Source: Allobosea sp. (GTDB lineage: Bacteria > Pseudomonadota > Alphaproteobacteria > Rhizobiales > Beijerinckiaceae). Taken from it: a DNA stretch of 64,000 nucleotides. Below, piece after piece: positions 44,845-51,994 of this stretch. Every line of letters starts with the position of its first letter. Position 1 is the stretch's first letter. The DNA is taken from positions 124,001 through 188,000 of the forward strand of contig NZ_JAFKFX010000030.1 in NCBI RefSeq assembly GCF_017308075.1, written 5' to 3'. The position numbers and the translations under genes are program-made. Under the pieces are notes generated by a model that searched no databases, was not told where the DNA came from, and saw only the letters and a list, made by a program, of their open reading frames with translations.

Positions 44845-45471
44845 TCAGCGTCCCGCAGCGTAGAACTTCGCCTTGTCGGGCTTGTAGGTCCAGGCCAGCC
44901 CGGCATTCTTCCAGCCGTTGACCGTGCGCTGGCCGTAAGGGGAAGCATCCCCCTCGAAGCCCTCATACTGGCTGTAGACCTGGGTGAACCCGGCTTCTGC
45001 CAGCTTGTCGACGGCGCGGGCCGAACGGTCGCCGGAGCGGCACATCAGGATGACGCGGTCGTTCTTGGTGAGGCCCTTGGCCGCCAGGAGCCGCTCCACG
45101 TCCCGGCTGAAGACCGGATTGGCATCGAGCTTGTAGCGCCCTTCCTTGTCGTCCCAGTCCCAGAACTCGGTGACCTCGACGAAAGGGACGTGACCGTCGA
45201 TCGTCGGTGCCCAGCCGGTGAACATCATCTCCGCCCGGGTCCGCACATCGACGAACAAGGTGCGGGCCCCCTCCCGGCCCATCGTCTCGGCCGCCTCGCG
45301 CGGCCGCATATAGAGGCCGAGAGAGGTCTGCTTGGCCTTGGGGATGGTGGCCTGAGCCTGGGCCGAGGCTGCCACCGGCGCGGCGCCGGGGGCAGCCGGA
45401 GCCTGCGCCGAGGCGGAAGAGACTGCGGCGGCCATGACGATGGCCGACAGGATGGCGATCTCGCGTTTCAT
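44845..45471 (-). CDS. periplasmic rhodanese-domain protein
   Basis: Sulfurtransferase-fold protein, 208 residues, with a Sec-type signal (IAILSAIVMAAAVSSASA). The rhodanese domain (about residues 55-190) includes ARTLFVDVRTRAEMMFTGWA and the active-site loop RVILMCRSGDRSARAVDKLAEA, with the catalytic cysteine near 150. Periplasmic rhodaneses of sox loci transfer sulfane sulfur. Co-transcribed with a DUF2892 gene from a region with an ATTC-N8-GAAT palindrome at 45764. Start ATG 45471. Confidence 0.87.
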   Translation of the reverse strand: MKREIAILSAIVMAAAVSSASAQAPAAPGAAPVAASAQAQATIPKAKQTSLGLYMRPREAAETMGREGARTLFVDVRTRAEMMFTGWAPTIDGHVPFVEVTEFWDWDDKEGRYKLDANPVFSRDVERLLAAKGLTKNDRVILMCRSGDRSARAVDKLAEAGFTQVYSQYEGFEGDASPYGQRTVNGWKNAGLAWTYKPDKAKFYAAGR

Positions 45472-45511
45472 GCGGATATCCCTCACCGGTTCTCGGCTAT
45501 GCCCGCGCCGC

Positions 45512-45733
45512 TCAGCGTGACTGGTGCGGGCAGGTGCGGATGCCGAGCAGCGTATAGGCCGGGCAGAAGCGGAACAGCGCCGTCGTCAGCATGACCAGCC
45601 CCCAGGCCGTCAGCGCGTATTTCCACTGGCCCCAGCCGGCGACCAGTTCGGCTAGCGGCGAGACGAAGGCCGCCATGACGAGCACGATACCGACGAAGAA
45701 ACGCACCCAGCGATCAAGGACACCGACATTCAT
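45512..45733 (-). CDS. DUF2892 family membrane protein (YgaP-type)
   Basis: Small membrane protein, 73 residues, with two helices (FVGIVLVMAAFVSPLAELVAG and LTAWGLVMLTTALF) and a C-terminal CPAYTLLGIRTC with two cysteines. This is the inner-membrane part that is fused to a rhodanese in YgaP and separate here, beside a rhodanese gene 40 bp downstream. It may hand sulfur across the membrane or anchor the partner (inference). Confidence 0.85.
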   Translation of the reverse strand: MNVGVLDRWVRFFVGIVLVMAAFVSPLAELVAGWGQWKYALTAWGLVMLTTALFRFCPAYTLLGIRTCPHQSR

Positions 45734-45763
45734 CGACCCGCTCCATGGTTATGACATATTAAT

Positions 45764-45779
45764 ATTCATATATCTGAAT
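45764..45779. promoter_or_regulatory. ATTC-N8-GAAT palindrome upstream of the DUF2892-rhodanese pair
   Basis: ATTC-ATATATCT-GAAT, an exact match to the reported operator consensus of the persulfide-sensing ArsR repressor SqrR (ATTC-N8-GAAT). It lies 31 bp before the DUF2892 start, where it would overlap the promoter. The site reads as a palindrome except for its central bases. Confidence 0.65.
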
Positions 45780-46010
45780 TATAAAATGTCAATAGGACCG
45801 ATATGCAGCATGGCTGGTCCGTGGCCATGATTGTGCAAGCCATCGAGCCGCTGTTCGATGATGTCGATCAAACAAGACAGCGATTTCCGGGCTTTCAGGC
45901 CTTCCGCCCTGTATGTCGCCAGCACGGCGTGCCGGATCGCCGCAGCTTTCAGCCGCCTGGAATGCACTGCTGGCGCATATCGCCGCAGGGTGACGCCGAA
46001 CGCGCTCCGC

Positions 46011-47087
46011 TCAGCGGCGGAAGATGAAGAGGTTACGGATCGAACCTTCCATCAGGAAGGCGATACCGAGTCTGGCGCCGATCATCATGCCGCCGATCGC
46101 CAGTGGCCAGGACAACGCCATCATCGAGCCCGCCGAGATGCCCTGCCCGATCGTGCAGCCGCCGGCGAGCACGCCGCCGCCACCCATCAACACCGCGCCG
46201 AGGAGATGCCGGCGCATCTCGTAATGGTCGTCGAAGGCCTCCCAGCGGAACTCCGCGTCGAACAGCGCCGAGACGAAGGAACCGCAGATCACGCCGACGA
46301 TCGTGCCGACGCCGAAATCGAACAGCCCGACCGGGGTGGTCAGCACCGCATAGAGCGCGCGGCCGACCGGCGACACGAAGGTGAGGCTCTGCGTGCGCGG
46401 GTTGAGGGCGAACTCGTCGATGGCGACTCCGGTCGCCCACCAGCCCAGGACCACGCCGAGCCCGAGCGTCACCCCCGCGAGCAACAGGCGTGGCGAGCGC
46501 CGCAGCCGCCGGTCGATCACGACCGCGCCGATCAGCAAGGCCGGCGCAACGATGCCGAGCGCGAGCCGCAGATCCCCGAGCCCCAGCCATTCCAGCACCG
46601 AGGGCAGATCGCCCTGGACCGAGCCCGGCACGGCGACCGCAACCTGCTCCAGAACGTCGATCCGCAACGGCGCCAGGATGCCGCGCAGCGTCGCATAGGC
46701 CACTGCGCCGAAGACCATCATCACGATCAGGCTGCGCAGATCGCCGGCACCGAGCCGGATCAGCGAGCCGAAGCTGCAGGTGCCGACCAGCGCCATGCCG
46801 ATACCGAACAAGGTGCTGCCGAGGAGGATCGAGAACCAGGCGAGCGCGCCCGGCACATAGGTCGAGAACGCGGGCGAGAGATCACCGCGCCAGATCATCA
46901 ACTGCGTGCCAAACAGCGCAATGGCGAGCGCCAGCCCGAATATCCGCAGCCTGCGGGTATCGCCGCCGATCCAGAAATCCTCGACCGCCCCGAAAGAGCA
47001 GAGTCGCGCCCGTCGCACGGTGAAGCCGCATGCGGCGCCGATCCCGACGCCGACCAGCGTCACAGCCCAAGGGGAGAGCGGCGCCAC
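46011..47087 (-). CDS. tsuA: YeeE/YedE-type thiosulfate (sulfur) transporter
   Basis: Inner-membrane protein, 358 residues, of the TsuA/YeeE family that imports thiosulfate or sulfur compounds through a path of conserved cysteines. Seen are GAACGFTVRRARLCSFGAVED (N-terminal cysteines, residues about 17-37), GTCSFGSLIRLGAGDLRS (about 106-123) and GGGCTIGQGISAGSMMAL (about 307-324). About ten helices; two YeeE/YedE repeats. Third gene of the leftward soxS-soxR-tsuA unit (start 36 bp after soxR). It links periplasmic sulfur oxidation to cytoplasmic sulfur. Confidence 0.85.
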   Translation of the reverse strand: MAPLSPWAVTLVGVGIGAACGFTVRRARLCSFGAVEDFWIGGDTRRLRIFGLALAIALFGTQLMIWRGDLSPAFSTYVPGALAWFSILLGSTLFGIGMALVGTCSFGSLIRLGAGDLRSLIVMMVFGAVAYATLRGILAPLRIDVLEQVAVAVPGSVQGDLPSVLEWLGLGDLRLALGIVAPALLIGAVVIDRRLRRSPRLLLAGVTLGLGVVLGWWATGVAIDEFALNPRTQSLTFVSPVGRALYAVLTTPVGLFDFGVGTIVGVICGSFVSALFDAEFRWEAFDDHYEMRRHLLGAVLMGGGGVLAGGCTIGQGISAGSMMALSWPLAIGGMMIGARLGIAFLMEGSIRNLFIFRR

Positions 47088-47122
47088 GGCTCAGCGCACA
47101 GGCGAGGGAACCATTTCGGTCG

Positions 47123-47500
47123 TCAATCCTCTTTCGCCGGCTTCTGCGGTCCACAGAAAATGTCGTAGATCACCGAGATCACGCGCCTGACATCGTCGTT
47201 GGCGAGGCTGTAATAGATCGCCTTTCCATCCCTTCGCGTCGTCACCAGCTGGTCGAGCCGCAGCCGCGCCAATTGCTGAGACACCATGGGCTGACGCAGC
47301 GAAAGGATATGCTCCAGCTCGGTCACCGTGCGCTCGCGTTCTGCGAGCAGGCAGAGCAGCAGCAAGCGGTTCTCATGCGAGAGCGCCTTGAGGAAATCGC
47401 TCGCCTTGCGCGCCTTGCGCATCAGGACATCGAGCTCGGGCGAGAACTCCTCGCCGTCGCGCAGCTCGGTCTCGAGAGCCTTGGAAACGATCGCGCTCAT
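47123..47500 (-). CDS. soxR: ArsR-family persulfide-responsive repressor (SoxR/SqrR/BigR type)
   Basis: Winged-helix regulator, 125 residues. The recognition helix region is VTELEHILSLRQPMVSQQLA (about residues 59-78), followed by the wing RRDGKAIYYSL. Two cysteines, C50 (LLLLCLLAE) and C116 (YDIFCGPQ), are 66 residues apart, the same spacing as the persulfide-sensing pair C41/C107 of SqrR (family knowledge). Expected behaviour is repression relieved by a tetrasulfide link. It overlaps soxS by four bases. ATTC-N8-GAAT-like sites in several sox promoters support the role. Confidence 0.88.
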   Translation of the reverse strand: MSAIVSKALETELRDGEEFSPELDVLMRKARKASDFLKALSHENRLLLLCLLAERERTVTELEHILSLRQPMVSQQLARLRLDQLVTTRRDGKAIYYSLANDDVRRVISVIYDIFCGPQKPAKED

Positions 47501-47907
47501 TGCTTTTCCATTGTCGCGGACAGGCCGCTCGTTCGCTCTATCGACTTTTCTATGTCAGCAAGCATCTTGCCAAGCAAACCCCAGAACGTGTCGTTGCTGA
47601 GATAGCCGGTGATCCGGCCGATCTCGCACCCCTCGGAAACCAGCACGAAGGTCGGCGTGTAGCGCACCGGCTTGGCGAGGCCTGGCTCAGGCGCGCCGCC
47701 CTTGCCGAGGTCGATCCGCCGGAGCGGTGCCGCCCGCCCCTCCGCCGTCTTGTCGTAGCCAGGGGCGACCTCGCGGTCCCAGCGCTCGCACCAGACGCAG
47801 CCCGCGCGCTCGAACATCAGGAGTTCCGCACCGCGCGCCGCCATGGCCGGCAGCAGCAGCGCAGAGGCGACAAGCAAGGCACGCATGACATTGGCGGTTG
47901 CATTCAT
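47497..47907 (-). CDS. soxS: periplasmic thioredoxin-like protein SoxS
   Basis: Sox-associated thioredoxin, 136 residues. A signal sequence (VMRALLVASALLLPAMAARG) is followed closely by the redox motif RAGCVWCERW (C37-V-W-C40) and the cis-proline strand VRYTPTFVLVSEGCEIGRITGY. SoxS is described as maintaining SoxYZ in an active redox state in Paracoccus. ATG 47907 gives MNATANVMRALL; an internal ATG at 47886 also gives a signal peptide. It heads the unit soxS-soxR-tsuA and shares a 51-bp divergent region with soxV. Confidence 0.85.
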   Translation of the reverse strand: MNATANVMRALLVASALLLPAMAARGAELLMFERAGCVWCERWDREVAPGYDKTAEGRAAPLRRIDLGKGGAPEPGLAKPVRYTPTFVLVSEGCEIGRITGYLSNDTFWGLLGKMLADIEKSIERTSGLSATMEKQ

Positions 47908-47924
47908 CCCGTTAACATAGTCGT

Positions 47925-47940
47925 ATTCAGATATATAAAC
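47925..47940. promoter_or_regulatory. ATTC-N8-GAAT-like half-site in the soxS/soxV divergent region
   Basis: ATTC-AGATATAT-AAAC. The first 12 bases equal the reverse complement of the site at 45764 and only the right quarter differs. It lies between soxS (47907) and soxV (47959). Confidence 0.5.
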
Positions 47941-47958
47941 CAGAGGCAGGATCAGGGC

Positions 47959-48699
47959 GTGTTCGACATCTCGATCGCAGGTGCCTTCATGGCCGGGCTG
48001 CTCTCCTTCCTCAGCCCCTGCGTGCTGCCTTTGGTGCCGCCCTATCTCTGCTTCCTGGCCGGGGTCGGCATCGGCGAATTGTCCGGTTCGAGCGGCAGGC
48101 TCGAGGCCCGCCAGTCGCGCCGGATCGTGATGATGGCCGGCGCCTTCGTGCTCGGCTTCACCACCGTCTTCGTCGCGCTCGGCGCCACCGCTTCGACCAT
48201 CGGCACCGTCGTCACCGCCTATTTCGAGACGCTTTCGATCATCGCCGGCGCGCTGATCCTGATCATGGGCCTGCATTTCCTCGGCTGGCTGCGGATCCCC
48301 CTGCTCTATCGCGAGGCGCGTTTCCAGACCGAGCGCAAGCCGGCGAGCATGATCGGAGCCTATCTCGTCGGCCTCGCCTTCGCCTTCGGCTGGACCCCTT
48401 GCGTCGGGCCGGTGCTGGCGACGGTGCTGATGGTCGCCGGGGCGGAAGGAACCGCCGCCCGCGGCGCCACCCTGCTCGCCGCCTATTCGCTGGGGATCGG
48501 CGTGCCCTTCCTGCTCGCGGCCGTGTTCGCCGGTCCGTTCCTCAATCTGATGGCGCGGTTCCGCCGCCACATGCCGGTGGTCGAGAAGACCATGGGCGCG
48601 GCCCTCGTCGTCACCGGCCTGCTGTTCATGACCGGCACCATGCCGGTGCTGGCCGGCTGGCTGCTCCAGACATTTCCGGCCCTCGGCACGATCGGATAG
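47959..48699 (+). CDS. soxV: cytochrome c biogenesis protein CcdA family, SoxV
   Basis: Six-helix thiol-disulfide exchanger, 246 residues, that carries electrons from cytoplasmic thioredoxin to the periplasm. The paired redox cysteines are in FLSPCVLPLVPPYLCFLAG (residues about 16-34) and FGWTPCVGPVLATVLM (about 138-153). The start is GTG 47959, with AGGCAGGATCAGG upstream; no ATG fits. In Paracoccus SoxV drives the SoxW thioredoxin, encoded 10 bp downstream here. Divergent from soxS. Confidence 0.92.
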   Translation: MFDISIAGAFMAGLLSFLSPCVLPLVPPYLCFLAGVGIGELSGSSGRLEARQSRRIVMMAGAFVLGFTTVFVALGATASTIGTVVTAYFETLSIIAGALILIMGLHFLGWLRIPLLYREARFQTERKPASMIGAYLVGLAFAFGWTPCVGPVLATVLMVAGAEGTAARGATLLAAYSLGIGVPFLLAAVFAGPFLNLMARFRRHMPVVEKTMGAALVVTGLLFMTGTMPVLAGWLLQTFPALGTIG

Positions 48700-48709
48700 A
48701 GAGAGGCTG

Positions 48710-49282
48710 ATGCTGACGCGCAGAATCCTGCTGGGCACCGCCCTCGCGGCGACGCTGGCCAAACCGGCGGCGGCCGCCGCCACCCTGGGCGAGGACGGGC
48801 TCTACCATCTCGACTGGTATCTCGAGAGCTTCCTCGACCTCGCCGAGGACCTGCAGGGCGCGACCGCCAACGGCAAGCGGCTCGCCATCATGTGGGGGCT
48901 GAAGGGCTGCCCGGCCTGCCGCCGCATGCACGAGGTCCATCTCGCCGACCCCGCCATCGAAGGCTACATCAAGGCGAATTTCGAGGTGCTGCACCTCAAC
49001 CATATCGGCGCGCGCGAGGTCACCGATTTCGACGGCGGCAAGCTCGGCGAGAAGCAGCTCGGCGAGCGCTACGGGGTCAGGTTCACCCCGACGATCCAGT
49101 TCCTGCCCGAACATGCGGACGGGCTGAAGGATCGCAAGCCACAAGCCCGCGAAGTCGCACGCATGCCCGGCCTGCTCGAGCCACCGCAATTCCTGGCGAT
49201 GTTCCGTTATGTCCGCGAGAAGGGCTATGAGAGCGCGCCCTTCCCCGACTGGCTGAAGCGCAATCCGGTCAAGTCGGGCTGA
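48710..49282 (+). CDS. soxW: periplasmic thioredoxin-fold protein SoxW
   Basis: Thioredoxin family protein, 190 residues. A signal sequence with twin arginine (LTRRILLGTALAATLAKPA) precedes the redox motif GLKGCPACRRM (C67-P-A-C70). The cis-proline strand is GVRFTPTIQFLPE near residue 122. Partner of SoxV, 10 bp upstream, and reductant of periplasmic Sox proteins. The spacing and the next hairpin at 49294-49323 mark it as the last gene of the soxVW unit. Confidence 0.88.
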   Translation: MLTRRILLGTALAATLAKPAAAAATLGEDGLYHLDWYLESFLDLAEDLQGATANGKRLAIMWGLKGCPACRRMHEVHLADPAIEGYIKANFEVLHLNHIGAREVTDFDGGKLGEKQLGERYGVRFTPTIQFLPEHADGLKDRKPQAREVARMPGLLEPPQFLAMFRYVREKGYESAPFPDWLKRNPVKSG

Positions 49283-49293
49283 GCCGAAACGAA

Positions 49294-49323
49294 GAAGGCG
49301 GGCCGCAGATGCGACCCGCCTTC
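49294..49323. terminator. hairpin between convergent soxW and soxX
   Basis: GAAGGCGGG (49294-49302) and CCCGCCTTC (49315-49323) pair over 9 bp with a 12-nt loop. There is no clear T-tract. It lies between convergent 3' ends and can serve both strands. Confidence 0.55.
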
Positions 49324-49373
49324 ACCGTATTCCCGGCCGCAAGAGCGGATCGCCCCCGCCTGCACCTTTGTCG

Positions 49374-49982
49374 CTACTTGTTCACCGGCGATTCCGGGTC
49401 GAACAGATAGGCCATCACATCCTTGATCTGCTGCTCGTCGAGCACCTTGTTGACGCCGAAGCGCGGCATGTTCGAGCAGGGAACCACCGCCATCGAGTTG
49501 TAGATCTTGGTATAGGCGTCCTTGATCGTCTCCGGATCGTATTTCCGGTCCTTGCCATAGGCGGCGAGACTCGGACCGAGCGTGCCGAAGCTGACCTCTT
49601 TCGGGTCGAGCTGGTGGCAGGCGAAGCAGTTGCCGCCGGAGACGGTGTTCGGCGCGTCGGAGAACTGGCCGCCGCGCCCGTTATTGGCGACCTGATAGCC
49701 CTTCTTCCAGTCGCCGAGGAATTTTCCGTCGGCGGGGTAGGAGACGCGCGCCGATTCGCGCTTCAACATCGCCTCGGACTGCGCCGAGGACGGGTTGTTG
49801 CGGGTCGTGTTGCAGACGGCGAGCGACTCGTCCGGCTTGATCCGGGCCTGCCATTCCGGCGGCGCCTTGCCGAAGGTCGCGGCAAGGTAAGCGTCGATCA
49901 CGGCCTGGCTCGGCCGCTCGTCGGCAAGCGCCGCGCCGGCCGAAAGCAGCAGCGCGGCACCGGCGAAGATGTGCTTCATCAT
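49374..49982 (-). CDS. soxX: sulfur oxidation c-type cytochrome SoxX
   Basis: Monoheme cytochrome subunit of the SoxXA complex, 202 residues. It has a signal peptide (IFAGAALLLSAGAALA). The heme motif CFACH is at residues 119-123; the axial methionine is likely in the NMPRFG stretch near residue 178. SoxXA oxidatively couples thiosulfate to SoxY and passes electrons to the chain. It lies 11 bp downstream of soxA on the minus strand; the first of two adjacent start codons (49982 or 49979) is annotated. Confidence 0.93.
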   Translation of the reverse strand: MMKHIFAGAALLLSAGAALADERPSQAVIDAYLAATFGKAPPEWQARIKPDESLAVCNTTRNNPSSAQSEAMLKRESARVSYPADGKFLGDWKKGYQVANNGRGGQFSDAPNTVSGGNCFACHQLDPKEVSFGTLGPSLAAYGKDRKYDPETIKDAYTKIYNSMAVVPCSNMPRFGVNKVLDEQQIKDVMAYLFDPESPVNK

Positions 49983-49993
49983 GTCGTGCCCCT

Positions 49994-50827
49994 TCAGCGC
50001 TTGATCGACGGAACCTTGATCTCGCCGCCTTCGGCCTGCTTCTGCAGGAAGACGGTGAGAGCGGTCAGCGCGTCGGTGCCATAGCCGGGCACCGGCCAGC
50101 GCTGCTGGCGATAGCAGTCCCAGAGCCGGTGCTGCATGGTGCGCAGCGCGCTCTGCGAGACGCGATAGGTCGGCCAGGAAGCCATCGTCTCCTGCGCGGG
50201 CTTTCCCTTCACCGAAAGGTTCGGCAGCCCCTGCAGGCGGATGCGCTTGCCTTCCTCGGCATGGCAGGTGGCGCAGGAGAAATCGTTGACGCCGCCGCGG
50301 GTGTAGAACAGCGCTTCGCCGACCGCCGCCATCTCCTTTTCCTTGGCATGGGAAAGCTGCGGCTGGATCTTCATATCGCTCGACTTGTTGGCGATGAAGG
50401 CGACGAGATCTTCCATGTCGGAAGCCCGGGCCGGGCCGGAGAAGCGCCGCGTCACCACTTCCCTGGTGTCGAGCCCCTGGATCTTGTCCATGCACCAGAG
50501 CAGGCGCTGCTCCGTGTCCATCACCTTGTCGGCATCGGCGAAATAGCGCGGCAGCTTGGCAAAGGCGCCTTCGAGCTTGCCCGGCCCCTCGCCGAGATCG
50601 CAGGCCTCCAGCGAAGCGTTCTTGGTGCCGCGTTTCTCCGCCCAGAGCACCTCGCCGCGGTCGACCGCCAGGAAGCCCGGATTGGAGAACGGGTCCGACA
50701 GCATCTGGCGATAGCGCTCGATTTCCTTTTCGCTATCGTCGAGCGGTGGCGACTGCGCGGTCAGATGGCCTGCGGCCATTGTCATGGCGGCAGCCAGCAC
50801 GGCCGCCCCGATCATGGGGAGCTTCAT
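49994..50827 (-). CDS. soxA: L-cysteine S-thiosulfotransferase SoxA (monoheme type)
   Basis: Catalytic subunit of SoxXA, 277 residues. The heme motif is CATCH (185-189). The active-site cysteine is C238 in [15 protein letters not shown], the persulfide-forming position of the family. The first heme site of diheme SoxA is absent: C76 and C112 ([17 protein letters not shown]) remain and probably pair as a disulfide, as in monoheme members. ATG 50827 gives [10 protein letters not shown]. Heads the leftward soxA-soxX unit and is divergent from soxY. Confidence 0.94.
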   Translation of the reverse strand: MKLPMIGAAVLAAAMTMAAGHLTAQSPPLDDSEKEIERYRQMLSDPFSNPGFLAVDRGEVLWAEKRGTKNASLEACDLGEGPGKLEGAFAKLPRYFADADKVMDTEQRLLWCMDKIQGLDTREVVTRRFSGPARASDMEDLVAFIANKSSDMKIQPQLSHAKEKEMAAVGEALFYTRGGVNDFSCATCHAEEGKRIRLQGLPNLSVKGKPAQETMASWPTYRVSQSALRTMQHRLWDCYRQQRWPVPGYGTDALTALTVFLQKQAEGGEIKVPSIKR

Positions 50828-50907
50828 CCCTTGCCCTTTCGTTCCCTCTGGCAACCGCGTTTTCGCGGCCCGTGCTGTACGCCTCTCTCTCTTTGGAGGG
50901 GCTTTAC

Positions 50908-50923
50908 ATTCACAAAAAACAAT
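50908..50923. promoter_or_regulatory. ATTC-N8-GAAT-like site between soxA and soxY
   Basis: ATTC-ACAAAAAA-CAAT: the left half matches the ATTC consensus, the right half matches three of four. It lies in the only AT-rich part of the divergent soxA/soxY region, 81 bp from soxA and 79 bp from soxY. Confidence 0.35.
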
Positions 50924-51001
50924 ATCACGATACGTGAGAATGATCGCGAGCCGGCCCCGCCGTCAAGAGCGAAACAAGAACATTTCAAAGGAGGAAACCC
51001 G

Positions 51002-51457
51002 ATGTCTTCAGGGCTTACGCGCCGCAGCACGATCACGGCCGGCGCCATTGCCGCCTTCGCCAGCCTGCTGGGCTCGCGCCTCGCCTTCGCCGATGAGAAG
51101 GCCGTCGAGGCCGAGATCAAGAAGCTCTATGGCGACAAGAAGCTGGGCGAAGGCAAGATCAAGCTCGACGTGCCTGAGATCGCCGAGAACGGCCTGGTCG
51201 TGCCCGTGAACGTCGAGGTCGAGAGCCCGATGACCGAGGCCGACTACGTCAAGGCCGTCCACATCTATGCCGACGGCAACCCGCTACCGGGCATTGTGAG
51301 CTACACCTTCACGCCGGCCTGCGGCAAGGCCTCGGCCGCCACCCGCATGCGCCTCGCCCAGACCCAGAACATCATCTGCGTCGCCGAGATGTCGAACGGC
51401 TCGCTGCACATGGCCAAGGCCAACATCAAGGTCACGATCGGCGGCTGCGGCGGCTGA
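51002..51457 (+). CDS. soxY: thiosulfate carrier protein SoxY
   Basis: Sulfur-substrate carrier subunit, 151 residues. A Tat signal (LTRRSTITAGAIAAFASLLG) exports it. The carrier cysteine C149 lies in the C-terminal GGCGG swinging arm, intact. Partner is SoxZ, encoded 52 bp downstream. The ATG is preceded by AAAGGAGGAAAC, the strongest ribosome-binding site in the region. First gene of soxYZBCD. Confidence 0.95.
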   Translation: MSSGLTRRSTITAGAIAAFASLLGSRLAFADEKAVEAEIKKLYGDKKLGEGKIKLDVPEIAENGLVVPVNVEVESPMTEADYVKAVHIYADGNPLPGIVSYTFTPACGKASAATRMRLAQTQNIICVAEMSNGSLHMAKANIKVTIGGCGG

Positions 51458-51509
51458 TTTCGCCGCCGCTTCAACGAGAACAACGACGCTTCAAGGTGAG
51501 GATGCTCCC

Positions 51510-51839
51510 ATGACCACCAAGCCCACCCCGCGCGTGCGCGTGCCGGCCAAGGCCGCCGCCGGCGAGCTGATCGAGATCAAGACCCTGATTTCGCACGAGA
51601 TGGAATCGGGCCAGCGCAAGGATTCGCAGGGCAAGACGATCCCGCGCAAGATCCTGAACAAGTTCAGCGCGAGCTTCAACGGCAAGCCGGTCTTCTCGGC
51701 CGACTGGCAGCCGGCAATTTCCGCCAATCCCTATCAGTCCTTCTTCTTCAAAGCGACGGAATCCGGCGAGTTCACCTTCACCTGGAAGGATGATGACGGC
51801 TCCGAATACACCGCCAAGAACAAGATCACGGTCGGCTGA
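51510..51839 (+). CDS. soxZ: thiosulfate oxidation carrier complex protein SoxZ
   Basis: Partner of SoxY, 109 residues. There is no own signal; SoxZ is co-exported with Tat-dependent SoxY. The immunoglobulin-like fold shows in IEIKTLISHEMESGQRKD, FSASFNGKPVFSADWQPAIS and the C-terminal FTFTWKDDDGSEYTAK. The family substrate-anchoring regions are complete. An 88-bp palindromic repeat separates it from soxB. Confidence 0.94.
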   Translation: MTTKPTPRVRVPAKAAAGELIEIKTLISHEMESGQRKDSQGKTIPRKILNKFSASFNGKPVFSADWQPAISANPYQSFFFKATESGEFTFTWKDDDGSEYTAKNKITVG

Positions 51840-51846
51840 GCCCTCT

Positions 51847-51934
51847 CGTCATTGCGAGCGCTAGCGAAGCAATCCAGTCTCTCAGAGCTCTGCCGCTCCT
51901 GGACTGCTTCGTCGCCTCGCTCCTCGCAATGACG
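51847..51934. repeat. palindromic intergenic repeat between soxZ and soxB
   Basis: Ends CGTCATTGCGAG (from 51847) and CTCGCAATGACG (to 51934) are exact reverse complements; inside, GAAGCAATCCAG and CTGGACTGCTTC are again complementary. This resembles the CGTCATTGCGAG repeat common in alphaproteobacteria. Confidence 0.8.
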
Positions 51935-51994
51935 GCCCAAGCGCCACTTGAAGAGCCCATGGATCGCGATGTGCGCGCATCCAAAGGATGAGTC

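Noticed and set aside
45780-46010. Possible small genes between the 45764 site and tsuA
   Set aside because: Two short frames on opposite strands overlap without ribosome-binding sites or recognisable protein pattern.
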